Source: Paguma larvata
Taxonomy: Eukaryota; Chordata; Mammalia; Carnivora; Viverridae
Reading direction: 5' to 3'
DNA: 64,000 nt
NCBI GenBank assembly: GCA_030068075.1
Contig: CM057832.1
Location: 81,342,002-81,406,001 of the forward strand
Part shown: positions 21,546 through 32,290 of the stretch, piece after piece
Layout of the letters: each line of letters starts with the position of its first letter
Numbering within the stretch: the stretch's first letter is position 1
The notes under the pieces: model-generated
The model's input: only the letters and a program-made list of their open reading frames with translations
Database searches by the model: none
Told to the model about the DNA's origin: nothing
Program-made: the position numbers and the translations under genes

Positions 21546-23977
21546 CTGTGGCGTTTCAGTTTCTTAGTGCTGTCTTCAGAGGCACAGAGATTTTGAGTCC
21601 CAATAATGTCAGTTTAGCATTTTTTTTTGACTCTTATCACTTGCGATTTGGTGTCATATCTAAGAAGTCTTTGCCTAACGCTGCCACGTTTTAGAACAGA
21701 CTTCCCCGCCCCCACCACCCATCGGTATGTCTTGGTCACGTTTCTACCTCACTGCATACAACTCTGCACCGTCATCCTTCATAGCTCCGGTTTCTGGAAA
21801 GAGGGGAGGGAAGGAAGGAGACAAGAGGGCCAGCCCACTCGGAATATCCAGAACCACTTGGCTCATCCTTGGGAGCTTATCCTACTTCCCTTTTGGGTCA
21901 TCTTGTGCCTGGTGCCTCCTCCGTGGTTTGTGAATAAAAGCTTTATTTGGCCATTGCCTTCATCACATGTTATGTGTCAGTACCTTGGTCGCACAGATTC
22001 CTAGCCCCAAATTTTCTGTAGCCTTAGATCCCTCCATCACAGACTCTCGGGACGGGACGCTTATAAGGCACATGTGTGCCCCTGTAATATGGGATTTGAC
22101 AGCCGCCGCTTCTAGCATTTACTCCATTCTCTAAAACTGGATTGGGCTTTGGGAATGCTTCTGCTCTAGCGGATGTATGAAAGTATAAATATATGGAAAA
22201 AGGTAAGTAAACGGTACATAGCAGCAGTTGGCGCGTGTGTTTTAATGGCAGATTTAGGCGTATTCCGCCACAAACTGGTGGTGATCATGTAACAGGTTCC
22301 AGAACGAGATGAATGGCTGTACCCTGGCCTCTGTCTGGAGTAGGACTTCACTGCTCCATGGGTAGGGGAGGAGGTATTGTGTAAAGCTAGAAGCTTCTTT
22401 AGGAAATGATTTTCAGCCAGAGAACACTAATGGAGAAGATGCAGGCTGAGGAAAAAGCCCCTGGGGCCAGGGGGAGGGGGTGCTTCAGAAGAATGGGGAA
22501 AGCAGGTTGGGGGATTTCAGAGCGCAGTGTGGAAAATGCTCATTTGCTCAGAGAGGGCAACCAGATAACCATCTCATGAGAAGCCCAGTAGGGTGGGTTC
22601 CATCCTTTGCAGACCTAACCCACCCCCGCTCTGGGATGGGGGCCTGGAATTTGGAGCCTGAGAACTAATACTGGGGAAAAGCAAGGAGAGTGGGGGGGGG
22701 CGATGTTAGGGCAGCCCCCTGGCTGGACAATGGCTGTTGTGGGGTTAGGGAGGTGTCACAGGACCAACAACAGTCCTCCATGCTGGGTGGAAACTCTGTG
22801 AGGCTGAGAAATGCAGACGGAGATCATTCCAAGTCCTTTAAGACACAGCCTTAGGTTTTTAACTTTATTAGTTTTCACAAGGCAAACGACACCAAGCCAC
22901 TGCAGGGGCCAGCTGCTGTTGGCATGGAATATGCTAGAAGACTGAGAAACAGGGAGACCCGCTGGAAGCTACAGACAAGGGAGGGGCTGGTATTCCTGGG
23001 ACACGTGGGCGTGCAGGAAGAAATGAGCGGCAGGCCCGGGAAGGGATTTGCCGTGAACAGAGAGGAGACACACAGGAGTGGGGTGGGAGTGGGGAGAAGG
23101 CTGAAAGATGACTGAAGGTTTTTAGAGGGATAATTACAGTGAATGCACAGATCTGAAGTGTGGGATGACTTTTGTCTGTTAGCACACCCCCACTCCCCTC
23201 CCCCCTCGAGGTTTTTAAAGGCTGAATTTCACGTGCCTACAGATCCTATGTGAAGCTGCCCTCCTCCCCCCCCCCTCGCCCCCGGCCCGGCAAGAAGCTG
23301 TGTGCCCCTGAAGTGAGAAGCGACGAGAGAGCTCAAACTATAGATTTGAAAGTTATCTGGAGCCAGCAGGTGGAAATCTTGTGAACGAAGGAACACAAGT
23401 GCAGGAAGGGATAACTGGAGAACAGAAAGGCCCAATTTTTGGTGCGATCGAGCCCCACACAGTGAGGGGCTCGTTTGCAGATGAAGTGCAGAGACTTGTC
23501 TTTTCTCTGGCCTTCAATCTCCTACTTCGTTCTCTTAAGTGAGAGCGAAGCCGCTTTCTGAGTCGGCTTCTGCCAACCTCTGCCCTACTCAACTAAGGTG
23601 GAGAATGGGGGCAGGGAGCAGAGAGAACCAACCCCACCGGGTGGTCTGCACCTCCTCCAAGCAGCTTGCACGACCGGGATGCACAACCACGCCCTCGCCC
23701 TGCGGAGCTCAGCTTTCTGCGTGTGCAGCGCGCTCAGGCAGCCCGGCCTTCGCACCTGGGAGAGTACAGAGATCGCACCATCCCCGCGGCTCTGCACCTC
23801 CGGCTGCACTTGCAGCCACCCTGCAGCACTGCCCTCGGCGTTTGCAGCTAGTGCAAGCTAGCTCAGGGCAGGAACGCTAGGGCCAGAGTTGGGGGGCGGT
23901 GGGCGTGGCTGCATTCCCTCTAGCCCTCTCCCGCCCAGGCAGTCCCGGGAACGTTCTGAAAAGTATCCAAAAGTTCC

Positions 23978-24016
23978 GCGCCGGGCGCGCGCGCGCCAAA
24001 AAAAAAAAAAAAAAAA
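23978..24016 (+). repeat. Alternating CG tract joined to A19 tract
   Basis: A run of mostly alternating G and C (GGGCGCGCGCGCGCC) is followed directly by 19 A residues (23998-24016), about 205 bases upstream of the DMRT1 ATG. Alternating CG can adopt Z-DNA and the A tract disfavours nucleosomes. It probably lies just upstream of, or within, the 5' UTR. Confidence 0.85.
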
Positions 24017-24220
24017 GGCACAACCTCCCCCCTCCCCACTCCCGCCAGTCTCTGCGTTGTGTGGCCAGACCTCGCCACTCGGGCTGCACCTCCGGCTGAG
24101 GCGCACACGCCTTGTGCGCTTTCCGCTCCGCAGCTTCGCCGTCGGCTGGGCTCTTCACTTGCAGCCGTCTCCAGAGCGGAGAGGAGTCCGGAGGGTCTCA
24201 GCACTTCTCTTTGGGCCACC

Positions 24221-24574
24221 ATGCCCAACGACGAAGCATTCAGCAAGCCCTCGGCACCGTCGGAGGCCGGGGCACCCCCGCAGGGCAAGGCGGGGGGCTT
24301 CGGAAAAGCTGCAGGGCCGCTGCTTCCTAGCAGCGGTGGCGCGGGCGGCGGCGGCGGCGGCGGCGGCTCGGGCTCGGGCTCCGGCTCCGGCTCCGGGGCG
24401 TCAGGCATGGGCTCCGGGGGAAAAAAGTCCCCTCGGCTGCCCAAGTGTGCTCGATGCAGGAACCACGGCTACGCGTCGCCGCTCAAGGGCCACAAGCGCT
24501 TCTGCATGTGGCGCGACTGCCAGTGCAAGAAGTGCAACCTGATCGCCGAGAGACAGCGCGTCATGGCCGCGCAG
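24221..24574 (+). CDS. DMRT1: DMRT1 coding exon 1 (DM domain)
   Basis: First coding exon of DMRT1, 118 codons ending in phase 0. The product is a nuclear transcription factor that binds DNA through a DM domain and directs testis differentiation and germ-cell programmes (family knowledge). The start is the ATG at 24221 in a strong Kozak context (GGGCCACCATGC). It is the first ATG after 23700, and the N-terminus [10 protein letters not shown] is typical of mammalian DMRT1. Residues 42-60 are eight Gly followed by five Ser-Gly pairs. The DM core spans about residues 70-118. Zinc ligands C76, C79, H91 and C95 (site I) and H82, C100, C102 and C105 (site II) have exactly the family spacing. R72 and R111, DNA-contact residues in the human protein, are present. 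The splice donor is CAG|GTGAGT at 24575. Identification is near certain; the 5' UTR extent is not visible. Confidence 0.98.
24335..24411 (+). repeat. DMRT1: GGC / TCSGGC coding microsatellite in DMRT1 exon 1
   Basis: Trinucleotide GGC run (24344-24367) followed by a hexanucleotide TCGGGC/TCCGGC array. Together they encode eight Gly and five Ser-Gly pairs just before the DM domain. This linker is probably disordered. Human DMRT1, from memory, has a shorter, more mixed Gly/Ser linker at the same place, so the tract is length-plastic. Confidence 0.9.
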
Positions 24575-24781
24575 GTGAGTTGCGGGCGTCTAGGAACAGG
24601 GGGATCGGCCCGAGCTAGAAGTCCCTCCAACAAGGAGGACGCCACGCGGTCCCGGGGTTCTGGAGGGCGGCGGTGGGGCTCGCCAACGGTCGCGGGGCCG
24701 AGGTCTCCCAGCTACGGGACGCGCCACACCACGCCACCCTTGGAGGGCCGGGAGTGGTGTCCGATCCGGCCCGGGGAGCGG

Positions 24782-25336
24782 GGAGCTGTGGACTTTGCTG
24801 TGCCCCGCCCGGGATCCCTGATCTCGCCCTTTAATAGAGTTGTGGGGTTCGCTCCTTTGTGGGTCCCCAGGATCTCTGAGCCCTTTTTCAGAGCAGAGAG
24901 TTGCGGGATTCGCTCTGCTCGGAGTCCCGGGATCCCCGACCCTCCCCACTAACGGGGAGTTGAGGGGTTTGCCTTTTCGGGGGTCCCCAGAATCCATCCC
25001 TAGGATAGCTGATCGTGCTTTCCGAGCAGTACGTTTCAGGGCTCGCTCTGTCCCGGAGTCCCTGGATCTGCGACCCCGTCGGAGCATAGTTGCGGGTTTC
25101 GCGCCTTCGGGGGTCCCCAGAATTCCTAAGCTCTCTGATGGTTTTCTTAGAGCACAGAGGTGCAGGGTTCGCCCCTACGGGGGTCCCCACCGTCCCCAGG
25201 ATCTCTGATCCCGCTTTCAGAGCAGAGGGATTTGCGGGCCCGCCGCTCCCGCGGTCCGCGGATCTCCGACCTTCCTGTGCGAGCAGCGAGTTGGGACGCC
25301 CACCCCGGGAGGCCCTAGGATCCCCGCCCCCGAGCA
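24782..25336 (+). repeat. Degenerate ~60-bp minisatellite in intron 1
   Basis: About nine head-to-tail copies of a 51-72 base unit. Later copies start near 24837, 24896, 24957, 25029, 25087, 25157, 25225 and 25287. Each unit reads roughly GAGTTGCGGGGTTCGC, then a T/C-rich bridge, GGGGGTCCCCAGGATCTC, then a pyrimidine stretch ending AGAGCA. Copies differ in length and by many substitutions, so it is old or poorly homogenised. It lies 208 bases downstream of exon 1 within the CpG island. Confidence 0.9.
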
Positions 25337-26549
25337 GCGACTAGCTTTCACGTTGGGGAGGGTGCTGGAGGGCGCCCGCTCGGCCGACTCGCGGGGGCAG
25401 CGTGCAGGTCACAGCGGCTGCCGCCCTTCCGAGTACCGCGCGGGTGGCGAGATCCTTCTAGAAAGGTCGCGCACCTCCGGGCGCCCTCCCTGAGCTCGCC
25501 GCCCGCCGGGCGGCGCCACGCGCATCGGCCATTTTGAGCCGCGGAAATTTTATTAGCGTTTCAACTTGTGGCGTCTCCACCTGGCCTCCTCGGGTCCAAG
25601 TTCCTTTGAGTCCGCTTTAAAGCGCACTTGAGGAGTTTTGAAAGCCTGCGCGGGGAGAAAATGGCAAGGGTTCGAGGGTAGATTTGTAGTTTTTTTTCTT
25701 TTTTGAAAGCATCCCACGCAGGACTGTCAATTTCGCATCTTAAACGGAAATATAGCTAGCGTCCTTGGTATCCCGAGAGGATTTTTAGGGGGAGAATATC
25801 ATCCTTTTAAGGCAGTTTATTTAAGATGAAAAGATACCAAAGAAATGGTTACTAACGATGCGCTATTTTTGATTGGGAACGTGTAGATACCCTCTCTGGA
25901 AATGAATTCCTGTAAGAGCCGTTTAACACGATTGTGCTCTTTCTATACGTCAGAGTTTTGAAAATGTCTTATATTGGTTGTGTGTTGGCTTTTTACAGGT
26001 TGCAAGTAGACATGCGGGTTATTTTCCTTAATTTCTGTCTGATTTTTAGCTTACTCTGTCGTGGGTGAAGAGCGAACACTGATTTAGGATTAAAATGCAT
26101 CCCAGGAAGCTTACTGAGAAAGATTTAGGGACATTGAAGTTATATTTATAGGTAGAAAAATATTCTGAACGTTTAGTCGTTAGCTTCAATATTTAGTGTG
26201 GCATTCTCTCCAGAGGAGAATTGTCCTCAAAATGTAATTAAAAATCTGAATTGGTAAGGCCATTTCGTTTGCATAAGCTTTCTTATTAAAAGGGGCACCA
26301 ACTTGGAAAAAGGCTGTTTGCTGTGTTAAAAACAAAAGCAACTCAGGGTTACATCTGTTAATATGAAACTTCAGCATTTTCCACATCAGAAAGCTTGCGC
26401 TGTGCTGGATGAAATCCTTTAAAATTCCCGTAACAGCCTTTTTCGTTCTGAATGTGTGAAATTGAACTTCAGTATGGTCCTCAGAACGATAGTGTTTTAA
26501 TCAATTGCTCCACCTTCCGGGATTAAATAACATTTCCTTAAAATCTTTG

Positions 26550-26614
26550 GGTCTTCTCTCTGCTCCTCCCCTGCTCACCCTCCCTCTCTCTCTCAAAATA
26601 AATAAATGAATCAG
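26550..26614 (+). mobile_element. 5'-truncated CAN-SINE with target duplication
   Basis: Only the CT-rich tail and (AAAT)n remain, between AAAATCTTTG at 26540-26549 and 26616-26625. A genuine short retroposition in intron 1. Confidence 0.85.
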
Positions 26615-28170
26615 TAAAATCTTTGAGAGGTCTTTATTAAAGTGTCCTTAGTTTATGATGTATATAATAATTACCCTGTGGTTTTGTGGAGATGTAGGAT
26701 TTGTGTAAATCGGGGTGTAAGCATGCAGTGACCTACTTCAGAGATTTGTGGGTACTTTTTTGTTGTTTTTGCTCCATTCCAGTCAAGTCCTTCATATTCT
26801 GTTTCTAAACTTGGTTATTAATAGAAAATCGGAGACTGAAGATTGGTCGTTTCATCTTAATTGATTATTTATGGATTTTTTTTTTTTTCAGTAAGTCGAA
26901 GATTCTTGTTGGGAGTAAAATTCTTTGCAAGTTAATTAGCTTGCTAAGTGTGGACTACAATTTACCTAAAATAATATGTAAGTCGTAGTCGTGTTTCTGG
27001 TTTACCACTGTGATTCCAACTTTCGGCTTATGGTTGGACCTCTGAGGCAGAAATACTTTATCGTTTCTGTTCCCAAAAGTCCAGTTTCAACTGAAAGTCT
27101 CCCCTTTTGTTACATGTAGGCAAAAGTACTTTACTTTTATTTGCTTTACCCTTTTTTTTCCCCCGAAATTTTAACAATGTTATTTAAAAGCAGATAAATT
27201 GAAGAGGGACTGTGAGGAGTCTCTTAGGTAGGTTAGATCCCTTACACCCTCACTTCCGGCTCCTTTCTTCCTGCCTGGCCTCTGCCTCTTCCCCCCTGCA
27301 GCCTTTCCTTTCCCTTTCCCTGGGGACTTCAACGCTGGGTTCCAGCCCCTTCCCCCCACTACTGCTCTGCAGGCTCCTTCATCCCAGAGAGCAGGGTCCT
27401 GTGGGGTTTCCTGAGCGGCCCCTGCCTTTCCCACCCACCTGCTCCCCCGATCTGTATTGTTCTGCCCCTTCATTCCTGCCGGTCCGGCGTTACTCATTCT
27501 GTCCTTCGAGGCCCTGTTCCGGTTCCACTTCTGGCTGACTCTTGCACTCAGAGCCATCTCTGCCTCCAGAGTCCTGTGTGGGGTTGGCGTGTCCCCGTCC
27601 TGTGGTATTGGCCACATTTCGTGGTGAGTGGCGGCAGCGCGTTTGCCTCCCTCCTGTTTCTGGTTTTAAACAGTGAGTACCTTGGGTTCGACTCTCATCT
27701 GTATCTTGCTGGTCTCTGTTCCCAGCACAACGGCCTTTTACAAGCGTGTGGAGCGAAGGAGGGAGTGACGCCACCCTCCTTCCTTCCTAATCTACCCGTG
27801 CCAACCTCTCTTCAGCTTGAACTCCTCTGCTTGGCTGACTCTGCAGGTTCCCCCCATCCCTGCCCCCCTCCCGATCTTCCCTGGCCAGCCTCCTTTCCTG
27901 CTGCTCTACGTACTCCTGGGTGTAACAGACAGTCCGTGACCGGCCGTGGGCCCTAAACCATCTTCCTCTGTGGCTGTACCTCCTAGGTCCTGGGGTGGCT
28001 TTCACAAGGAAGGAGAGAATCTGGGGCCCCCGTCCCGGAACTCCTAAATCGGCATGTCTGGTGGGGACTAGGGCCTGGGGGTCGTGGCGATGCTGCGCTG
28101 TCCAGGTGACGAGGGGGGGGGACAGGGGGGAGGTGTTCAGGAGCGATGACCTGCTGCCCTGTGCTTGCAG

Positions 28171-28354
28171 GTGGCCCTGAGAAGGCAGCAGGCCCAGGAG
28201 GAGGAGCTGGGCATCAGCCACCCTATCCCGCTGCCCAGCGCCGCCGAGCTGCTTGTCAAGAGAGAGAGCAATGGCAGCAACCCGTGCCTGATGAGCGAGA
28301 GCGGCAGCCCCTCGCAGCCCGGGCCGGCCAGCACCCCGACCACCGCGGCATCAG
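28171..28354 (+). CDS. DMRT1: DMRT1 coding exon 2
   Basis: Second coding exon, residues 119-179 plus the first base of codon 180 (184 bases, ends in phase 1). The acceptor is TGTGCTTGCAG|GTGGCC and the donor is TCAG|GTAAGG. It opens with [14 protein letters not shown], the end of the DM recognition helix and the start of the linker. [18 protein letters not shown] follows, a stretch strongly conserved in mammalian DMRT1. The remainder is Ser/Pro/Thr-rich, low-complexity linker. The frame joins exon 1 and exon 3 with no stop or frameshift. The exon lies 3.6 kb downstream of exon 1 in a repeat-poor stretch. Substitutions relative to remembered human sequence fall in the Ser/Pro-rich tail and are unremarkable. 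Confidence 0.97.
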
Positions 28355-28959
28355 GTAAGGGGCCCGGGGCGCACGGGATCGCTGGCTGGGATGGAAGCAG
28401 GGCCGCGGTCCACAGAAATGGTCTCGGGACCGCCCTGCACCACACGTCACATGCAGAACGTTAGAGTTCTCCCTCTGCAGGTCTGTCGTGGGCCGCCTCA
28501 CAAAGGACATGGCCGGGAGTTCTAGAATGGGAAGTAGTCTGGGAGCTTCATTTTCCTCTTGGTTAGTAGCCAAGTCTGAACTGGACAGAGTCCGACTCCC
28601 TGAAAGGCAGAGAGCTGAGATAGGCCCAGATTTCGTCTCAATCCACCCTCTGTCCTGGGGCCCTCTTGGTGGGAGCTGAAGATCCTTGTGTTCTAGAACT
28701 GAAAGTCCCATTTCTCTGGCAAGGACAGCGGTCCCTTTGGGGAAGGTGTCAGCCAAGGTCCCGAGGCGTAGGAAGGTTAAGTGACCGGCCGAGTCCGCCG
28801 AGTTGGAAGGTATCTGACTTGGTCCGTGGCCCCCAGAGCTCATTGTGCTAGACTGGTCTCCAGATTACCTCAGGAACTATGATGGTCTGGAACCCCTCAC
28901 CATGTGTGGCCATTTAAATTTAATCTAAGTACAACGAAGTAAGAAGAAAACCTTAAACC

Positions 28960-29940
28960 AAAGAAGATACACAGTTAACACTAGCGATCATTAGGGAAAT
29001 GCATGTCACAACTACAATGAAATACCACTTTGCACCCATTAGGATGGCTGCGAGCAAGAAACCAGCAAAACCCCAGAGAATAAGAATATTGGCAAGGATG
29101 GGGGGAAATTGGACCCTTTGTGCGCTCTGGGTGGAAATGTGACATGGTGTGGCTGACATGGAAAACAATAGGGTGTTTTCTAAAAACTTAGCGAAGAGAG
29201 TGATGAAACGACTCGGCAATTCCTCTTCTGGGTTTGTACCCGAAAGAACCGAAAGCAGGGCCTCACAGAGACCCGTGTACTTGGACACCCACATTGATAA
29301 GAGCGTTCATAACTTGGAAGCAACCGTGTGTCCACGGGCGGATGAACGGGTAAACAAAAATGCGGTTTATACATACAGTGGAATAGTATTCACCCTTAAG
29401 GAGGAAGGGAATTCTAAACTTCTTTTTGACCTTTTTTTTTTTTAATGTTTACTTATTTTTGAGAGGGAGAGAATGTGAGCAGGGGAGGGGAAAAGAGAGA
29501 GAGGGAGACCCAGAATCTGAAGCAGGCTCCGGGCTCTCAGCTGTCAGCACAGAGCCCAACACCGGGCTCGAACCCACCAACTATGAGATCATGACCCGGG
29601 CTGCCACACGCTACAACATGGATCACTGTGAGAATATTATGCTAAGCGAAATAAGGCAGTCACAAAAAGACAGATACCGTATGGCCCTACTGATATACTT
29701 AGAGTAGTGAACATCATAGAGGCGAAAGCAGATTGGCGGCTGCCGGGCTGGGAGAAGGGAGTGGAGAGTTAGCGTTCTGTGGGTGCAGAGCCGCACTTAC
29801 AAGATGCCCAGAGTTCTGGAGATGGATGGTGGCAGCATCACGGAGGTGTTCAATGCCACCGAAGCGTGCATTTCAGAAAGGTTGAGATGGGAGATTTTAC
29901 GTTGTGTGCCTTTTACCGCCATCAAAAAATGTGTTTAAAA
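28960..29940 (+). mobile_element. Old L1M ORF2 end and 3' UTR, sense
   Basis: AATACCACTTTGCACCCATTAGGATGG, GAAAACAATAGGGTG and later TGGATGGTGGCAGCATC follow L1M order. Frames are broken. Split by the SINE at 29432-29600. Confidence 0.75.
29432..29600 (-). mobile_element. CAN-SINE, antisense, head-truncated
   Basis: Stops after GAGATCATGACC, so the tRNA head is missing. L1 sequence resumes at once (CACGCTACAACATGGATC). Confidence 0.88.
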
Positions 29941-30149
29941 CCTTAAAACCTTCAGCTCCTCCGTTGCACGACCCCGTTTCAAGCGCTCAGAAGGCACTTC
30001 GAGCTCAGGTTCTAAGTAGTTAAATTATCGGAAAGTGTGCGTTTCCATTTTTCACCGAGTTCCATTTAACGGCACCGGCCCAGAAGGCAGGCGTTCTAGG
30101 CGGTCCACCAAGATCTGTGAAATCCTGTCGACAAACAAATATGTGTACA

Positions 30150-30445
30150 TGCCCCCTGCACAGTCAAAAATGCATGACTTTCCAAAAACTTAACTACTGA
30201 TAGGCTCCTGTTGAGTAGAAGCCTTACCAATAATATAACACAGCTGATTAACAGATATTCAGTATGTTACACGTATTATATGACGTATTTTTATAATGAA
30301 GTAAGCTGGAGAGAAAGCAATGTTAGGAAGAAAGTTGTAAGGAGGAGAAAATGCGTTAAAAGTGCTGCTGTTTTTATTTTAAAAAATCTGCGTATCAGTG
30401 GACCCTTGCAGTGCAAATCCGTGTTGTTCAGTAGTCCACGGTATC
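30150..30445 (-). mobile_element. Tigger-like DNA transposon remnant, antisense
   Basis: CCCCCTGCACAGTCAAAAATG and CTTAACTACTGATAGGC at the left, GTGGACCCTTGCAGTGCAA and CGTGTTGTTCAG at the right. These match the order of a common mammalian Tigger-type element. Terminal repeats are eroded; the subfamily is not assigned. Confidence 0.55.
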
Positions 30446-30468
30446 ACGTACTAAAAACATATGCTGAG

Positions 30469-30670
30469 GGGCGTGTGGGTGGCTCGGTCGGTTGAGCAAC
30501 CGGCTCTTGATTTCGGCCCAGGTCGTGATCCCAGGGTCGTCGGATCGAGCCTCGCCTCCAGCTACATGCTGAGCATGGAGCCTGCTTAAGATTCGATCTC
30601 GTTCTCCCTCTGCCCCTCTCCCCAACTCATGTTCTCTCCCTCAAGTAAAATAGAAATAAAGAAATAAAAG
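30469..30670 (+). mobile_element. CAN-SINE, older subfamily, sense
   Basis: GGCGTGTGGGTGGCTCGGTCGG head and distinctive CTACATGCTGAGCATGGAGC block. Perfect direct repeats CATATGCTGAG at 30458-30468 and 30671-30681. Confidence 0.93.
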
Positions 30671-30799
30671 CATATGCTGAGATTCACAGAAGATGTTTAG
30701 ACTCCGCTTAGGCTCCCTGAAGTATAGCCTTGCAGTGTGGTTCCTCTTAACTAAGGTTTTCGTGAGTTCTCAGTTTGGTGACCTGCCGGGCTGAAGTTA

Positions 30800-30975
30800 C
30801 TCCACTGCGTGCCACTTACTCGCTGTGCAACTTGGAACAAGTCACTTAGGCTCTCTAGGCCTTTTGTTTCCTCTTATCAAAAATGCGGGGGGGGGGGGGG
30901 ATCTTTGAGGGTTTTGAAGATTGAGTCCTGACCGTTATAAAGAAGGTAAAGGTAAGTAGGCACCGAAGAAAGCCA
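30800..30975 (+). mobile_element. MIR SINE, sense
   Basis: GCCACTTACTCGCTGTGCAA and TTGGAACAAGTCACTTAGGC, then CCTCTTATCAAAAATG. Interrupted by a G14 run at 30887-30900. Confidence 0.7.
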
Positions 30976-31334
30976 GCGAGAGACGGAACCCTTGTCTGTG
31001 CGGCATGTAGGTGTGTCTGTGGACCGGTTACTTTGACTGTTGCTGCGGCTCTAGGTTCTGTAGTTAACAAGGAGAACCGTATTTTCTTTCTTTGGCTTGG
31101 TTGCCCGTAACGAATGCTTACAAAGGGTTTCCAGACTTCCCTTTTGTTAGGAAGGACTGAATATATCTGTCAGCAAAAGGATCTTTCCCCTTTGAGATTA
31201 TACTCTGTGTTTAAGGTTGATTACCAAATAATGCCGGGTAGGGGCAGGTCTGGTGGATTTCGCTGGAGGGCTGAAATGGGAAAGGGGTGTGTCAGAGGAA
31301 CGAAGAGGGGGGTAACTCATTTGGTTTTCACCGA

Positions 31335-31400
31335 CATCTTCTGAGGTAGGAACAATTCCCATTTACAGCTAAGGAAACCAGGGCTGTAAGGCCCCAAAGC
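31335..31400 (-). mobile_element. MIR core fragment, antisense
   Basis: CATCTTCTGAGGTAGGAAC...CATTTACAGCTAAGGAAAC resembles reversed MIR. Short. Confidence 0.4.
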
Positions 31401-32106
31401 CCAGGGAGTTTCCGTCCACCTGCCTGTGGACAGAGGCTGCGGGAGCAGTTGCCGTGTAGCCTTGTCGGATGGACAGTCCCAACTAGGGGCTGTGGTTTAA
31501 CCCTCAGAAGGGATCTAGGGCTGCCCGGGAAGGGCAGAGGTCCCTGCCATTCACTGTCGTCCTAGAAGGCTGCAGCCACTGATCTTCGTGGGGAGGAACA
31601 GAGGGGAGGCCCCAGACGGGGAAACGTCCGAGCCAGGCAGTGTGCAGGGCACCACAGGTGACCCCGGTTTAGCCAGCTGGCCTGCACTCCCCCTCGGTGG
31701 ACGGGAGGTCAGAGTTGGATCGTATACCCGAAGATAGGAGCTTTAGAGAAGGAGCTCCGGCCGGGCGGGGTTCAGCGTGATAGAGACTTCTGGAAGAGTA
31801 TTTCAGAGTGGCCGCAGGGAAAGTTACAAATAGAAGCAGCAGAGGAGCAGGATGCTTGAAGGTTCAGGGCCAGGGAGGATGTGCCCAGATGGCCGCCTTT
31901 GCCTCTGGGGCTGGTAGACCTTGGAGTCATTTTGGAGTCTTGAATCCACACTCAGAGGGAGGGGAACGAGGAAGCCAGCAGTGTGCTGAGCTCCTGTGCT
32001 CAGGAGGACCTGCTCTGGCGGCTTTGCTTGCCTCGGGCAGGGGGGCTTTTCCCTCGCCAGGCCACCTCCGTAGGGCAGGAGCCCCAGGTGCATGGTCTCA
32101 CTCCTA

Positions 32107-32121
32107 GAAGGGTGGGGGAGG

Positions 32122-32163
<42 letters not shown>

Positions 32164-32290
32164 CAACCAGGCTCCATGCTGTCAGCTCAGAGCGCAGCGC
32201 GGGGCTCAGTCTCACAAACCGGGAGATCACGACCTGAGACGAAATCAGGAGTCGTCGGACACTGAACGACTGAGCCACCCAGGTGCCCCA
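32107..32290 (-). mobile_element. CAN-SINE, antisense, tail-truncated
   Basis: Starts inside the GGGGAGGGGCAGAGAGAG body, with a (GA)n expansion at 32126-32160. Ends CCCAGGTGCCCC. Confidence 0.9.

Larger units (their letters stand above)
20695..21690 (-). mobile_element. L1M 3' region, antisense, split by SINE
   Basis: TTGAGGTATAATTTATATACC left of the SINE. Right of it are TTCTGGACATTCGCTATAAA, ATTCATTCATGTGTTGATGG and ATCTAAGAAGTCTTTGCC, all reversed L1 3' motifs. Contains a 77-base internal duplication. Confidence 0.65.
1..23639. other. Intergenic 5' flank of DMRT1
   Basis: No gene supported. The content is mostly CAN-SINEs and LINE/MIR remnants listed separately. Stretches over 300 bases in which I recognise nothing are: 787-1313, 2171-3335, 6722-7275, 7945-8649, 10936-11221, 11444-12069, 12979-13383, 13901-14395, 14603-15315, 15539-16242, 18092-18714, 19201-19527, 20401-20694 and 21691-23639. 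The last of these is repeat-poor and leads into the CpG island, so distal promoter elements could be there. A segment at 14930-15090 may be an eroded L2 piece. Confidence 0.8.
23640..25530 (+). promoter_or_regulatory. DMRT1: CpG island and presumed DMRT1 promoter
   Basis: GC-rich, CpG-dense sequence covering the proximal upstream region, exon 1 and the first kilobase of intron 1, in contrast to the AT-rich flanks. No TATA box is evident near the likely start, so a dispersed CpG-island promoter is inferred. A GC-rich run at 23893-23909 (GGGGCGGTGGGCGTGGC) fits Sp/KLF- or Egr-type sites. Sp1, Egr1 and GATA4 are reported regulators of mammalian DMRT1 promoters, but I could not place specific sites with certainty. 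The transcription start probably lies within about 200 bases upstream of 24221. Edges are estimated by eye. Confidence 0.75.
24575..28170 (+). other. DMRT1: DMRT1 intron 1
   Basis: 3,596-base phase-0 intron, GTGAGT...TTGCAG. Its first 960 bases are CpG-rich and include the 24782-25336 minisatellite. From 25540 it becomes AT-rich and holds only a short 5'-truncated SINE at 26550-26614. The segment 27210-27960 is C/T-rich with no repeat I recognise. I saw no extra exon or RNA gene. Confidence 0.93.

Noticed and set aside
24059..24220. In-frame N-terminal extension of DMRT1 by 54 codons
   Set aside because: The frame upstream is open but its first codon is GTG, and there is no ATG before 24221. 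The ATG at 24221 has the strong Kozak context and the known N-terminus.
23899..24542. Long overlapping frames on both strands across the CpG island
   Set aside because: Shadows of DMRT1 exon 1 and high GC. The DMRT1 frame is the one with domain evidence.
24782..25336. CRISPR array or CRISPR-like repeat-spacer structure
   Set aside because: Units vary in length and sequence throughout, with no constant repeat and unique spacers. It is a vertebrate minisatellite.
32126..32160. Independent (GA)n regulatory repeat
   Set aside because: It is the expanded purine body of a truncated CAN-SINE, as at 20.2, 36.9 and 59.8 kb.
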